Source: Kribbella sp. NBC_00382 (GTDB lineage: Bacteria > Actinomycetota > Actinomycetes > Propionibacteriales > Kribbellaceae). Taken from it: DNA of 64,000 nucleotides. The stretch lies in contig NZ_CP107954.1 in the NCBI RefSeq assembly GCF_036067295.1, positions 2,356,001 through 2,420,000 of the forward strand, read 5' to 3'. The position numbers were made by a program, and so were the translations under genes. The notes below the pieces were generated by a model. It searched no databases. It saw only the letters and a program-made list of their open reading frames with translations, and was not told the DNA's origin. Below are positions 15,968 to 24,684 of the stretch, in pieces. The stretch's first letter is position 1. The number at the start of each line of letters is the position of its first letter.

Positions 15968-16711
15968 TCAGGAGTCGGTCGGCTTGGTGTCGGTCGACTT
16001 GCGCGGAGTGGCAGCCTTCTTCGCGGCACCGTTGGAGGAGGCCTTCGCGGCTTCCTCGGTCTCGGCCTTCGCGTCCTCGGTCTTGCCGTTGGCGGACGGA
16101 GCGTCCGTCTTGGCTTCAGCCTTCGGCGCGGCGGCCGCAGGCTTGTCGGCGGCCGGGCGCGACGTCGTACCGGCCGGGGCCGAGCTGTAGTCGCGGCCGC
16201 TGGTCGGGGTCGACTGCCAAGCCGGCTCCGGCGGGGTGAGCAGCTTCTTCACTGCCGCGGCGGCGAGTGCCCCGAAGCCGAGGAACAGCACCACCTTGCG
16301 CAGCTTGTGGCTCTTCTTCGGGACGTCGATCTCGCCCTTGAGCGCGGCCTTGGTGGCCTTGCCCCGGCGCGAGCTCTCCTCGATGACCGGCTCGGCCGCG
16401 GCGGCAAGCGTCGCAAGCGCGGCGGTCACCTTCGGCAGGACGTCGTCGTTGAACCGCTCGCGGGCCCGCTCAGCAGCGTGCTCGGTGGCCGGTCCAACCT
16501 TGCTCAGAGCGTCGTCGATGACCGGTCCGGCCTTCTCCACCGCGGCGTGCGCGACGGCGGCACCACGCTCGACCGCCTTCTCGGCGTACGGCGACACTCG
16601 CTCCCGTGCGCTGCCCACACTGTCCCGTGCGGTGCCCACGGCCGACTCGGCCAGCGGTCGGACCTTGTCCTTCGCGGTCTCGACCCGGCCCTTGGACTTC
16701 AACAAACCCAC
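15968..16711 (-). CDS. DUF5324-like alanine/lysine-rich membrane-tethered protein
   Basis: About 247 residues. The first 130 form amphipathic helices with recurring ERVSPYAEKAVERGAA-type units, similar in style to apolipoprotein or YtxH-like repeats. A single hydrophobic helix (VVLFLGFGALAAAAVKKLL) follows. The C-terminal tail is lysine, alanine and glutamate-rich and probably disordered. I recall DUF5324 proteins beside ppiA and the rhomboid gene near the crgA cluster in Streptomyces, which fits this position. GTG at 16711 has GGAGG four bases upstream; a longer start cannot be excluded. Function unknown. Confidence 0.65.
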   Translation of the reverse strand: MGLLKSKGRVETAKDKVRPLAESAVGTARDSVGSARERVSPYAEKAVERGAAVAHAAVEKAGPVIDDALSKVGPATEHAAERARERFNDDVLPKVTAALATLAAAAEPVIEESSRRGKATKAALKGEIDVPKKSHKLRKVVLFLGFGALAAAAVKKLLTPPEPAWQSTPTSGRDYSSAPAGTTSRPAADKPAAAAPKAEAKTDAPSANGKTEDAKAETEEAAKASSNGAAKKAATPRKSTDTKPTDS

Positions 16712-16900
16712 GGTTCCTCCATGGACGCTTTCGATTCGACTTCTGGACAGATCCGGCTTTGTTTGCATCGTACGACGTACCCAGCCGATAAACCCCTCGG
16801 CCACACCCTGAGATGCCCCTGGGCACGTCGATGCGGCCCGGACTTGTGGCCCATGACAGGATCGATGCCGTAAGCCGTAACCCCGATGAGGAGTATTCCC

Positions 16901-17443
16901 GTGGCCGAAGAACTGTTCGCGACGCTGCAGACGACGAAGGGCGACGTCGTCATCAAGCTGTTCCCCGATCACGCGCCCAAGACGGTGCAGAACTTCGTCG
17001 GCCTCGCCGAGGGCACCAAGGAGTGGACCGACCCGACGACGGGGCAGGCCAGCACCGCCCGCTTCTACGACGGCCTCGGTTTCCACCGGGTGATCGACGG
17101 ATTCATGATCCAGGGTGGCTGCCCGCTCGGCACCGGCACCGGTTCGCCGGGCTACAGCTTCGACGACGAGATCCACCCCGAGCTGCAGTTCGACCGCCCG
17201 TACCTGCTGGCGATGGCGAACGCGGGCATCCAGTTCGGCAAGGGCACCAACGGGTCGCAGTTCTTCGTGACCGTGGTCCCGACCCCGCACCTGAACCGCA
17301 AGCACACCATCTTCGGCGAGGTCGTCGACGACGACTCGAAGAAGGTCGTCGACGCGATCGCGACCGCGGACACCACCGCGGGCGACCGGCCGACCGAGCC
17401 GATCGTGATCAACAGCGTCAAGATCGAGCGCAAGACCGTCTGA
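16901..17443 (+). CDS. ppiA: Peptidyl-prolyl cis-trans isomerase, cyclophilin type
   Basis: A 180-residue cytoplasmic cyclophilin that speeds proline isomerisation during folding. The fold landmarks are all present: FPDHAPKTVQNFVGLAEG, YDGLGFHRVIDGFMIQGGCP with the catalytic arginine, and NGSQFFVT followed by KHTIFGEVV. GTG at 16901 is chosen because GAGGAG sits seven bases upstream, inside the longer ATG frame. No signal peptide is seen. It precedes the rhomboid gene in the same direction with a hairpin between them, the same order I recall from Streptomyces. Confidence 0.94.
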   Translation: MAEELFATLQTTKGDVVIKLFPDHAPKTVQNFVGLAEGTKEWTDPTTGQASTARFYDGLGFHRVIDGFMIQGGCPLGTGTGSPGYSFDDEIHPELQFDRPYLLAMANAGIQFGKGTNGSQFFVTVVPTPHLNRKHTIFGEVVDDDSKKVVDAIATADTTAGDRPTEPIVINSVKIERKTV

Positions 17444-17449
17444 TCCACC

Positions 17450-17482
17450 GCGGGCCGGCCACCTGACGGGCGGCCGGTCCGC
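17450..17482 (+). terminator. Terminator-like hairpin after ppiA
   Basis: GCGGGCCGGCC (17450-17460) pairs with GGCCGGTCCGC (17472-17482) through eleven pairs, one of them G-T. The sequence ACCTTTTC follows. It may end ppiA transcription or only attenuate read-through into the rhomboid gene 28 bases downstream. Confidence 0.6.
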
Positions 17483-17510
17483 ACCTTTTCTGACTGTGGA
17501 GGACCAGGGC

Positions 17511-18251
17511 GTGACCGAGACCGTCTGCTACCGGCACCCGGATCGGCCCGCTGGGGTCCGCTGCCAGCGGTGCGACCGGCCGATCTGCCCGGCCTGTATG
17601 AACGACGCCTCCGTCGGCTTCCAGTGCCCGTCGTGTTTCAACGAGGGTGTGAAGTCGATCCCGCGCACCCGGACGTCGCTGGGCGGTGTCGCGCGCGGCA
17701 ACAGCCCGTACGTGACCTGGACGATGATCGGGCTGAACGTGCTCGTCTTCATCGCCGTCCGCAGCGGCAGCCCGAAGCTGCTCAACGATCTCGTGATGGT
17801 CCCCGTGCTGGTGGAATCCGAGCCGTGGCGGCTGCTCACGTCGGCCTTCACCCATGTGGCGATCTTCCACATCTTCTCGAACCTGTTCATGCTCTGGCAG
17901 GTCGGTCCGATCCTCGAACAGATGATGGGCCAGGTCCGGTACGCCGTGCTGTACCTGCTGTCGGCGCTCGGTGGTGGGGTCGCGGTCTGGCTGCTCGGCT
18001 CCCCCGGCGGCGCGACGCTCGGTGCTTCCGGCGCGGTCCTCGGGCTGGTCGGCGCGCTGCTGGTGATCAGCAAGGCCCGCGGCATGGATGTCACCTGGAT
18101 CATCGCGTACGTCGCGATCACGGCGGTCATCTCGTTCGCCGTCCCGAACATCTCGTGGGAGGGCCACCTCGGTGGCTTCGTCACCGGTGCCGCAGTCGCC
18201 TGGCTGTTCCTTCTGGACACCAAGCGCCGCCGCAGCAAAGTCAATCGCTAA
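17511..18251 (+). CDS. Rhomboid family intramembrane serine protease with N-terminal zinc-binding box
   Basis: About 246 residues. The N-terminus has CYRHPDRPAGVRCQRC and CPAC...CPSC, a B-box-like zinc site common in actinobacterial rhomboids. Six membrane spans follow. The catalytic serine lies in GASGA (about residue 173) and the partner histidine in EGHLGGF (about 219); the HxxxN motif is HIFSN. Rhomboids cut membrane proteins within the bilayer; the substrate is unknown. GTG at 17511 has GGAGG eight bases upstream. Its neighbourhood (ppiA, then at a distance crgA and pknB) is shared with other actinobacteria. Confidence 0.92.
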   Translation: MTETVCYRHPDRPAGVRCQRCDRPICPACMNDASVGFQCPSCFNEGVKSIPRTRTSLGGVARGNSPYVTWTMIGLNVLVFIAVRSGSPKLLNDLVMVPVLVESEPWRLLTSAFTHVAIFHIFSNLFMLWQVGPILEQMMGQVRYAVLYLLSALGGGVAVWLLGSPGGATLGASGAVLGLVGALLVISKARGMDVTWIIAYVAITAVISFAVPNISWEGHLGGFVTGAAVAWLFLLDTKRRRSKVNR

Positions 18252-18294
18252 CCCTCCCGCCCCCTCATCCCTCCCCCCGGCCTGCCCCGCCATT

Positions 18295-18312
18295 TGAGGG
18301 GTTAACCCCTCA
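18295..18312. terminator. Palindromic terminator between convergent genes
   Basis: TGAGGGGTTAACCCCTCA is a perfect 18-base palindrome that includes the TetR stop codon (18310-18312). It lies after the rhomboid gene, so it can serve both strands. Confidence 0.6.
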
Positions 18313-19005
18313 GATGGTGGTGGGTGGAGCCGTTAGGTAGCGGGTGATCGTCGGCCCCAGCCAGGCGACCGCTTCCTCGCGGGTCAGCGCGGCCACCGGC
18401 GGCAGGGCTAAGACATAGCGGCAGAGCGCGAAGCCGAGCGCTTGGGTGGCGACGAGGCCGGCGCGGGTTGCCGCGTTGGCGGTGGCCGACGAGACGGCGT
18501 GGCTGCCGTGCTCGGATCCGGGGCTTGGCGGGCCGGTGCGGCTTCTGCCGGACGGGGTGCTGAGGCTCATGATCGCTGGGCCCAGTTGGTCGGCGAAGAG
18601 TTGGCGCATGCGGTCGGCGGCGGCCTCGTTGGTGACGCTGGCTCGGAGTAGTGCCTTGAGGGACTCGTCGTCTTCCCAGCGGTCGAGGAAGTGGTTGGTG
18701 AGTGCTGCCCCGACCTCTTCCCGCGGGAGCTTGCTCAAGTCGGGCAACCGCAGGTCGAACTCCGCTGCCGCCGCGAACAGCTTCTCTTTGTTGCCGAAGT
18801 AGCGCATCACCATCGCGGGATCGATCGCCGCGTCCGCCGCGATCGCCCGGATCGTCGCCCGCTCATAGCCGTCCGCCGCGAACCGCTCCCGCGCCGCCGC
18901 CAGGATCACCGCCCGGGTCCGATCAGCCGACCGCTTGCCTGGCGCTGCGCCGCCCGAGCCGCCTTCGGCCGCCGCGGACTGCTGTTCGTCTGCCGTCTTG
19001 CTCAT
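18310..19005 (-). CDS. TetR family regulator of the flavin monooxygenase
   Basis: About 231 residues. A disordered start (SAAAEGGSGGAAPGKRS) leads into RTRAVILAAARERFAADGY and ATIRAIAADAAIDPAMVMRYF, a clear TetR helix-turn-helix. The C-terminal domain resembles TetR_C_17-like repressors (ALGFALCRYVL). ATG at 19005 is used because the longer frame would run into the operator; the operator begins 13 bases upstream. It is divergent from a flavin monooxygenase and shares a 100-base region holding repeated GTCAACA...TGTTGAC sites, so repression of both genes is likely. The effector may be the monooxygenase substrate. Confidence 0.9.
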   Translation of the reverse strand: MSKTADEQQSAAAEGGSGGAAPGKRSADRTRAVILAAARERFAADGYERATIRAIAADAAIDPAMVMRYFGNKEKLFAAAAEFDLRLPDLSKLPREEVGAALTNHFLDRWEDDESLKALLRASVTNEAAADRMRQLFADQLGPAIMSLSTPSGRSRTGPPSPGSEHGSHAVSSATANAATRAGLVATQALGFALCRYVLALPPVAALTREEAVAWLGPTITRYLTAPPTTI

Positions 19006-19018
19006 GGCGACACCGTAG

Positions 19019-19092
19019 GTCAACAGGTGTTGACTTGGCCAGTTCGGCGTGTCTACAGTGAAGTCAACAAGCGTTGGCCAACAGATGTTGAC
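19019..19092. promoter_or_regulatory. Three GTCAACA-nn-TGTTGAC operators
   Basis: Site A (19019-19034), GTCAACAGGTGTTGAC, is a perfect palindrome next to the TetR start. Site B (19063-19078), GTCAACAAGCGTTGGC, has two mismatches, and site C (19077-19092), GCCAACAGATGTTGAC, has one. B and C overlap by two bases and sit upstream of the monooxygenase ribosome site. The arrangement fits dual repression by the adjacent TetR protein. Confidence 0.82.
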
Positions 19093-19109
19093 TTAGGAGG
19101 AGGGTCGGA

Positions 19110-20258
19110 ATGATTCCGGAGCAGACCGAGGTGCTGGTGGTGGGTGCCGGGCCGGTGGGACTGGCGGTGGCCGTCTCGCTGGCCGGGCACGGCCGGCAGG
19201 TGACGGTCGTCGATCGACAGGCGGCGGGGGCAAACACCTCGCGCGCCTCAGTCGTGCACCCGCGGACGCTGGAGTTGCTGGAGCGGATCGGGGTCAGCGA
19301 GCGGCTGACCGAGCTCGGCATCCACGTCGAGCAGTTCAACATCGCCGACGGCGACCGGACACTCGTCCCGGTCCGCTTCGACAAGCTGCCGACCGAGTAC
19401 CCGTACGTCCTGATGATCCCGCAGAACGTCACCGAGCAGGTGCTGCTCGACCGGCTGACTGAACTCGGTGGCACCGTCCACCGCCCGTACGTCGCAACCG
19501 GGCTGCGACAGAGCGCTGACGGAGCCGAGGTCACCCTGGAGTCCGGTGAGTTGATCAAGGCGCAGTACGTCGTGGCCGCCGACGGGATGAACAGCCGGAT
19601 GCGCGACCTCGCCGGACTCGGCTTCGACGGAGCCGATGCGCTGCCGCTGAACTTCACCCTCGTGGATGTGCGCGTCGAGAGCGGGCTGCCGGCCGACGAA
19701 GTACTCCTGTACTTCTCCAGGCCCGGCATGTTGGTGGCGGCTCCGTTGCCCGATGGCACGTTCCGGCTCGTGGCTGAGGTGGAGGAGGCGCCGGAGCGCC
19801 CGGATGTCGCCTATGCCCAGCGGCTCCTCAACGCGCGCGGCCCGCAGGAGCGGACCGCGAGGGTGACGGAGGTGGTCTGGGGTTCACGCTTCCGGATCCA
19901 CGAGCGGGTGGCCGACCGATACCGCGAAGGCCGGGTCGTACTGGCCGGCGATGCCGCCCACACCCACAGCCCAGCAGGCGGCCAAGGCATGAACCTCGGC
20001 CTCCGTGACGCAGTCGTCCTCGGCGACGCGCTGGCGGACGCCCTGACCGCCGGCGACGAGACCAAGCTCGACGAGTACGCGAAGGCCAGCCGCGAAGAAG
20101 CAGTCCGAGTGGTAGCCCTCGCACACCGACTCACCCGCCTGGCGACAGCGCCGACCGCGCTCAGGCCGGCGCGCAACGCAGGACTTCACTTCCTTTCACG
20201 TCTGCCTGCTTTCCGTCGCACCCTCGCCGAGCAGCTGTCGGCCGTCGGTCATCGCTGA
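19110..20258 (+). CDS. FAD-dependent aromatic-ring monooxygenase (PHBH fold)
   Basis: A 382-residue flavoprotein of the p-hydroxybenzoate-hydroxylase/PheA/TfdB group. The FAD motif VLVVGAGPVGLAVAVSLAGHG opens it, followed by ASVVHPRTLELLERIG; the second motif is VVAADGMNSRMRDLAG, and GD motif is VVLAGDAAHTHSPAGGQGMN. The family adds one oxygen atom using NAD(P)H; typical substrates are phenols, polyketides or antibiotics such as rifamycin and tetracycline. It is somewhat shorter than full-length hydroxylases and lacks a thioredoxin-like C-terminal domain. AGGAGGAGGG is a strong ribosome site. Control by the divergent TetR through GTCAACA sites is likely. Confidence 0.88.
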   Translation: MIPEQTEVLVVGAGPVGLAVAVSLAGHGRQVTVVDRQAAGANTSRASVVHPRTLELLERIGVSERLTELGIHVEQFNIADGDRTLVPVRFDKLPTEYPYVLMIPQNVTEQVLLDRLTELGGTVHRPYVATGLRQSADGAEVTLESGELIKAQYVVAADGMNSRMRDLAGLGFDGADALPLNFTLVDVRVESGLPADEVLLYFSRPGMLVAAPLPDGTFRLVAEVEEAPERPDVAYAQRLLNARGPQERTARVTEVVWGSRFRIHERVADRYREGRVVLAGDAAHTHSPAGGQGMNLGLRDAVVLGDALADALTAGDETKLDEYAKASREEAVRVVALAHRLTRLATAPTALRPARNAGLHFLSRLPAFRRTLAEQLSAVGHR

Positions 20259-20357
20259 GGGTTTCCCCGCACAGTTGGCGGAACTGCTTCCACCTGAACC
20301 GCTCCGCGCCCTACCCTCCAGTTACCCATTGCAACAACCTCACTACTGGAGGTCACC

Positions 20358-22022
20358 GTGTTCCATCCCGCCCGATGGCACCGACTTGTCCCCCTCGCGA
20401 TCGCGGCCGCCGTCGTGGTCGGTGCCGGCAGCCAGGTCCAGGCTGTCGCGCCACCCGACCGCAAGGTGCAGGCCTACGAGAAGGCCGAGCTGATCCAGCT
20501 GCTCCGGATCGACACCCCGACCCTGGCCGACCGCAAGCGGCTGACCACGCTGGATCTCGACCTGGCCGAGTCGGCGGGCAAGAACTACGTCGACGTGGTT
20601 GCCTATGGCAACCAGGATCGGCGGCTGCTGAAACTGGCCGGCTTCACCTGGTCGGTGATCGAGGACGACCTGGTCGGCGCCGACCAGGAACGCGAGCGCG
20701 CCGACGCGGCGTACGCGAAGGCGGTGAAGACGCGGGCCATCCTGGCCACCCTGCCGAGCGGGCGGACGGCGTACCGGACGCTGGCCGACTACACCAACGA
20801 CCTGGCGGCGCTGGCGTCGCAGTACCCGACGAAGGTCAAGCAGATCACGCTGAAGAACACTTCGCTCGAAGGCCGCACGATTCGCGGCATCGAGATCAGC
20901 CGGGACGTGAACGTCAGCAACGGCAAGCCGGTGTTCATGATGATGGGCCTGCACCACGCGCGGGAGTGGCCGTCGGGTGAGTTGACGATGGAGTTCGCGT
21001 ACGACCTGCTGAAGAACGACGGTGTGGTGCCGCGGATCACCAGCATCCTGGACAAGGCGCGGGTCGTCATCGTCCCGGTGGTGAACCCAGACGGCTTCAA
21101 CCTCAGCCGCACCCTCGGCTACGAGATGAAGCGGAAGAACTGCCGCGTCACCAACGGCCAGATCCCGACCACCGGCCAGTGCGCGCAGTCGTCCAACCAG
21201 TCGCGCGGTACGGACCTCAACCGCAACTACGCCGGCTTCTGGGGCGGCCCGGGCGCGTCCACCAGCCTGACCTCGGAGACGTACCGCGGCGCGAGCGCCT
21301 TCAGCGAGCCGGAATCGCGCAACATCCAGGCACTCGTCTCGTCGTACCAGGCGACCACGCTGATCACGAACCACACCTACTCCAACCTCGTACTCCGTGA
21401 GCCCGGGTATGCCGGTGCCGGCAACACCCCGGACGAGGCGCTCTACAAGTCGCTGGGCGACCAGATGGCGGCCCAGAACGGCTACGACAGCCAGTTCGGC
21501 TACGAGCTCTACGACACGACCGGTACCACCGAAGACTGGTCGTACTACGCGACGGGCGGACTCGGGTTCACCTTCGAGCACGGTACGAGCAGCTTCCACC
21601 CGGCCTTCAGCAATGTCGTCAACTACTACTACGGCTCGGGAAGCACCGCAGGCAAGGGAAACCGCGAGGCCTACCTGATCGCCGCGGAGAGCACGATCAA
21701 CCCGGCCCGGCACTCGATCATCACCGGTACCGGCCCGGCAGGCGCCGTCCTGCGGCTGAAGAAGTCGTTCAACACCAAGACCTGGAACGGCACCCTGATC
21801 CCCGACGTCCTCGACACCACGATGACCGTGCCTGCCGGAGGCACGTACACCTATCACGCCAACCCCTCGACCCGGCCGATCACTGCCCAGCAAGGCGGTA
21901 CGGAGGCGTGGACGCTGACCTGTGAGCGCCCGACCGGTCAGGTGCTGGAGACCCGTCAGATCACCGTCGCCAGGGGTGCGTCTGCTACGGCGAACCTCAC
22001 CACCTGCGCGGCGGCGTTCTAG
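20358..22022 (+). CDS. Secreted M14 zinc carboxypeptidase
   Basis: A 554-residue exported protease that removes C-terminal residues from peptides. It has a signal peptide (residues 1-29, ending near SQVQA), a prodomain-like region to about 140, then the M14 domain. The zinc ligands HAREW (histidine about 200, glutamate 203), the substrate-binding RGTDLNRNY and a later NHTYSNLVL histidine are present, and GFTFEHGTSSFHP carries the catalytic glutamate. A C-terminal beta-rich domain of about 120 residues follows (from about 430), perhaps for carbohydrate or surface binding. Start GTG with GGAGG. Monocistronic and convergent with the LacI gene. Confidence 0.92.
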   Translation: MFHPARWHRLVPLAIAAAVVVGAGSQVQAVAPPDRKVQAYEKAELIQLLRIDTPTLADRKRLTTLDLDLAESAGKNYVDVVAYGNQDRRLLKLAGFTWSVIEDDLVGADQERERADAAYAKAVKTRAILATLPSGRTAYRTLADYTNDLAALASQYPTKVKQITLKNTSLEGRTIRGIEISRDVNVSNGKPVFMMMGLHHAREWPSGELTMEFAYDLLKNDGVVPRITSILDKARVVIVPVVNPDGFNLSRTLGYEMKRKNCRVTNGQIPTTGQCAQSSNQSRGTDLNRNYAGFWGGPGASTSLTSETYRGASAFSEPESRNIQALVSSYQATTLITNHTYSNLVLREPGYAGAGNTPDEALYKSLGDQMAAQNGYDSQFGYELYDTTGTTEDWSYYATGGLGFTFEHGTSSFHPAFSNVVNYYYGSGSTAGKGNREAYLIAAESTINPARHSIITGTGPAGAVLRLKKSFNTKTWNGTLIPDVLDTTMTVPAGGTYTYHANPSTRPITAQQGGTEAWTLTCERPTGQVLETRQITVARGASATANLTTCAAAF

Positions 22023-22048
22023 CCACCCACCCCCCACCCCTTTTGCTT

Positions 22049-23056
22049 TTAGCTTTTGGTAGCTGTGCTTTCCCTGATCTGCAGTGTGTAGGGGACGGTG
22101 AGGTCGCGGCGGTCGACCTCACCGGTTCCCGCGATCCGGTCCAGCAGCAGTCCGACGGCGTTTTCCGCGAGCCACTCCTTGTCCGCCGAGATCGTGGTCA
22201 GCGACGGCGAGTGGTAGCGGCCGTCCTCGATGTCGTCGAAGCCAACGACCGCGACATCCCCAGGCACCGACAGTCCGGCGTCGGCCAGCGTCCGCAAGGC
22301 TCCGAGCGCGAGCAGATCGTTGAAGCAGAACACGGCATCCGGCGGCTCAGGCAGGGCGAGCAGCTCTCGCATCGACGCCGCTCCGTCCTCGCGGTGATAC
22401 CCCGTACCGGCCAGCTCCAGCGTCGGATCGAGCGGCAGGCCCGCCGCCTTCAACGCCTTGCGGTACCCCTTCCGCCGTACTGCGCCGGTCCCCGCGCCGC
22501 CGCCGACCCCGATCGCGGCGATCCGGCGCCGGCCGATCGAGATCAGGTGCGTGGTCGCGTCGAAGGACGCCTGGACCGAGTCGACCGCGACGTGGTCGAG
22601 GGTGCCGCCGGCGTGCCGCTCACCGAGCAGGACCAGTGGTTTCGCGTTCGCGGCGAGCTCGATCTTGGCCGGCGCGGTGGTGATCGGCGAGAAGATGATG
22701 CCGTCGATCAGCTGCCCGCGCATGCCGTCGAGCACCAGTTTCTCGGCGGCCGGTTCGCCCTCGGTCTGGTCGATCAGCACGGTGATGCCGCGTTTCTTGG
22801 CCGCTCGGCTGATGGCGGCGCCGAGCTCAGCGAAGTACGGGGAGGCCATCTCCGGGATGGCCAGCGCGATGAAGTCCGAGCGGCCCTTGCGCAGCGAGCG
22901 GGCGCTCACGTTCGGGGTGTAGTCGAGGGCCTCGATCGCGGCCTCGACCTTGGCCCGGGTCTGCGCGGTGATGTGCGGGTAGTCGTTGATCACGTTGGAG
23001 ACCGTCTTCACCGACACCCCGGCGCGCGCCGCCACGTCGCTCAGTCTGGTCGCCAT
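22049..23056 (-). CDS. LacI family regulator of the arabinan operon
   Basis: About 335 residues. A LacI helix-turn-helix opens the protein (RLSDVAARAGVSVKTVSNVIN, split around residue 3-23), followed by the hinge helix NVSARSLRKGRSDFIALAIP and a periplasmic-binding-type effector domain with FCFNDLLALGAL and VAVVGFDDIEDG. ATG at 23056 is preferred to an upstream ATG because GGGAAG lies just before it and it matches the family start. It is divergent from the GH51 gene, and half-sites in the shared region suggest it represses the arabinan operon until an arabinose-containing ligand binds. Ligand is inference. Confidence 0.92.
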   Translation of the reverse strand: MATRLSDVAARAGVSVKTVSNVINDYPHITAQTRAKVEAAIEALDYTPNVSARSLRKGRSDFIALAIPEMASPYFAELGAAISRAAKKRGITVLIDQTEGEPAAEKLVLDGMRGQLIDGIIFSPITTAPAKIELAANAKPLVLLGERHAGGTLDHVAVDSVQASFDATTHLISIGRRRIAAIGVGGGAGTGAVRRKGYRKALKAAGLPLDPTLELAGTGYHREDGAASMRELLALPEPPDAVFCFNDLLALGALRTLADAGLSVPGDVAVVGFDDIEDGRYHSPSLTTISADKEWLAENAVGLLLDRIAGTGEVDRRDLTVPYTLQIRESTATKS

Positions 23057-23114
23057 CCGTCTTCCCTTCGCCCGCTTGTCGCCTGAGTGTGCCACGGCCA
23101 TCTACAGCCAGCTC

Positions 23115-23172
23115 TTTACAGCGGATGTCAATCGTTGTAAAAACTCAGGTTAATCGTTGTAGAGATTTCTCT
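23115..23172. promoter_or_regulatory. Putative LacI operator region of the arabinan operon
   Basis: TTTACAGCG (23115-23123) and CGTTGTAAA (23133-23141) form an inverted pair with one mismatch. AATCGTTGTA is repeated directly at 23130-23139 and 23152-23161, 22 bases apart, and AGAGATTTCTCT (23161-23172) is a small palindrome just before the GH51 ribosome site. Binding by the adjacent LacI protein is inference from position. Confidence 0.55.
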
Positions 23173-23181
23173 GGAGGATCT

Positions 23182-24684
23182 GTGGCGCGTCTTGCGGTCG
23201 ACCCCGCGTTCGTAGTCGGTGCACTCGACCGGCGGCTGTTCGGCTCGTTCGTCGAGCACATGGGGCGGTGTGTCTACACCGGGATCTACGAGCCGGGGCA
23301 TGCGACGGCTGACCCGGACGGGTTCCGGGAGGACGTGCTCGCGCTGGTGCGCGAGCTGGGCGTGACCGCGGTTCGCTACCCGGGCGGCAACTTCGTCTCC
23401 AACTACCGCTGGGAGGACGGCGTCGGCCCGAAGGACCAGCGGCCGCGCCGCCTCGACCTCGCCTGGCGCGCGGTCGAGCCGAACCAGTTCGGCACCGACG
23501 AGTTCGTCACCTGGTCCCGCAAGGCCGGCGTCGAGCCGATCTGGGCGGTCAACCTCGGTACCCGCGGTATCACCGAGGCGGTCGAGCTGCTCGAGTACTG
23601 CAACCTCCCAGCCGGTACTGCGACCGCCGACCGCCGCGTCGCCAACGGCACTCCCGAGCCGCACGGGATCAAGGTCTGGTGCCTGGGCAACGAAATGGAC
23701 GGCCCCTGGCAGATCGGCCACAAGACCGCCGAGGAGTACGCCCGCCTCGCCGAGGAGACCGCGAACGCGATGCGCCGCGTCGACCCCGGCGTCGAGTTCG
23801 TCGCCTGTGGCTCGAGCAACCGGCACATGCCGACCTTCGGCGAGTGGGAACGCACCGTGCTGGAGCGGACGTACGACCTGGTCGAGCACATCAGCCTGCA
23901 CGCGTACTACGAACCGAAGGACGGCGACCAGCAGAGCTTCCTCGCCGCCGCCGAGGACATGGACCGGTTCATCGACTCCGTCGTCGCCACCGCGGATCAC
24001 GTGAAGGCGCTCAAGCGCAGCGACAAGGAGATCACCTTGTCGTTCGACGAATGGAACGTCTGGCGCCAGCAGGACTTCCCCGGCGAGCTCGGCCTGGACG
24101 TCCGCGAGGTCGGCCCGCTGATCGAGGACACCTACACGGTCGACGACGCGGTGGTCGTCGGCAGCCTGCTGATCACCCTGCTCCGGCACGCCGATCGGGT
24201 GAAGATCGCTTGCCTGGCGCAACTGGTCAACGTGATCGGCCCGATCCGGACCGAGCCGGACGGTCGCGCCTGGCGGCAGACGATCTTCCACCCGTTCGCG
24301 CTGACCGCGAAGTACGCGGGCTCGACGGTACTGCGCACAGCGGTGGCCGGCCCGGAGATCGACACCGCGGCGTACGGGCGGGTACCGGCGCTGTGGAGCA
24401 CGGCGACGTACGAGGAGAGCACCGGCGAGGTGGTGCTCTTCGTGGTGAACCGGAGCGAGACGGACAAGGTCGATCTCGAAGTACCGGTACTGCCCGGGTT
24501 GCAGGTGGTCGAGCACGTGGCCCTGTACGACGGCGACCGGAGCGCGGTCAACACCGCCGAGGACCCCGACCGGGTGGTGCCGCGACGCATCGACGGCACC
24601 GAGGTCACCAACGACAGCTGTACGGCCACGCTGGCCCCTGCCTCGTGGCACATGATCAGGCTCTCCCCTGGAGGTACAAGGTGA
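23182..24684 (+). CDS. abfA: GH51 alpha-L-arabinofuranosidase
   Basis: A 500-residue intracellular enzyme that releases terminal L-arabinofuranose from arabino-oligosaccharides. The acid/base glutamate is in CLGNEMDGPW (about 171) and the nucleophile glutamate in LSFDEWNVW (about 290), both as in GH51. There is no signal peptide, so it acts on imported oligosaccharides. The C-terminal beta domain is present (ATYEESTGEVVLFVVNRS), giving full family length. GTG at 23182 follows GGAGG. It heads a six-gene operon; its TGA overlaps the next GTG by four bases. Confidence 0.93.
   Translation: MARLAVDPAFVVGALDRRLFGSFVEHMGRCVYTGIYEPGHATADPDGFREDVLALVRELGVTAVRYPGGNFVSNYRWEDGVGPKDQRPRRLDLAWRAVEPNQFGTDEFVTWSRKAGVEPIWAVNLGTRGITEAVELLEYCNLPAGTATADRRVANGTPEPHGIKVWCLGNEMDGPWQIGHKTAEEYARLAEETANAMRRVDPGVEFVACGSSNRHMPTFGEWERTVLERTYDLVEHISLHAYYEPKDGDQQSFLAAAEDMDRFIDSVVATADHVKALKRSDKEITLSFDEWNVWRQQDFPGELGLDVREVGPLIEDTYTVDDAVVVGSLLITLLRHADRVKIACLAQLVNVIGPIRTEPDGRAWRQTIFHPFALTAKYAGSTVLRTAVAGPEIDTAAYGRVPALWSTATYEESTGEVVLFVVNRSETDKVDLEVPVLPGLQVVEHVALYDGDRSAVNTAEDPDRVVPRRIDGTEVTNDSCTATLAPASWHMIRLSPGGTR

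Noticed and set aside
20343..22037. 564-codon minus-strand frame opposite the carboxypeptidase
   Set aside because: The plus-strand frame has signal peptide and complete M14 motifs; the reverse is arginine/aspartate-rich without domains.
23679..24680. Plus-strand extension of the substrate-binding protein
   Set aside because: It overlaps the GH51 gene in another frame. The lipoprotein signal and lipobox start at GTG 24681.
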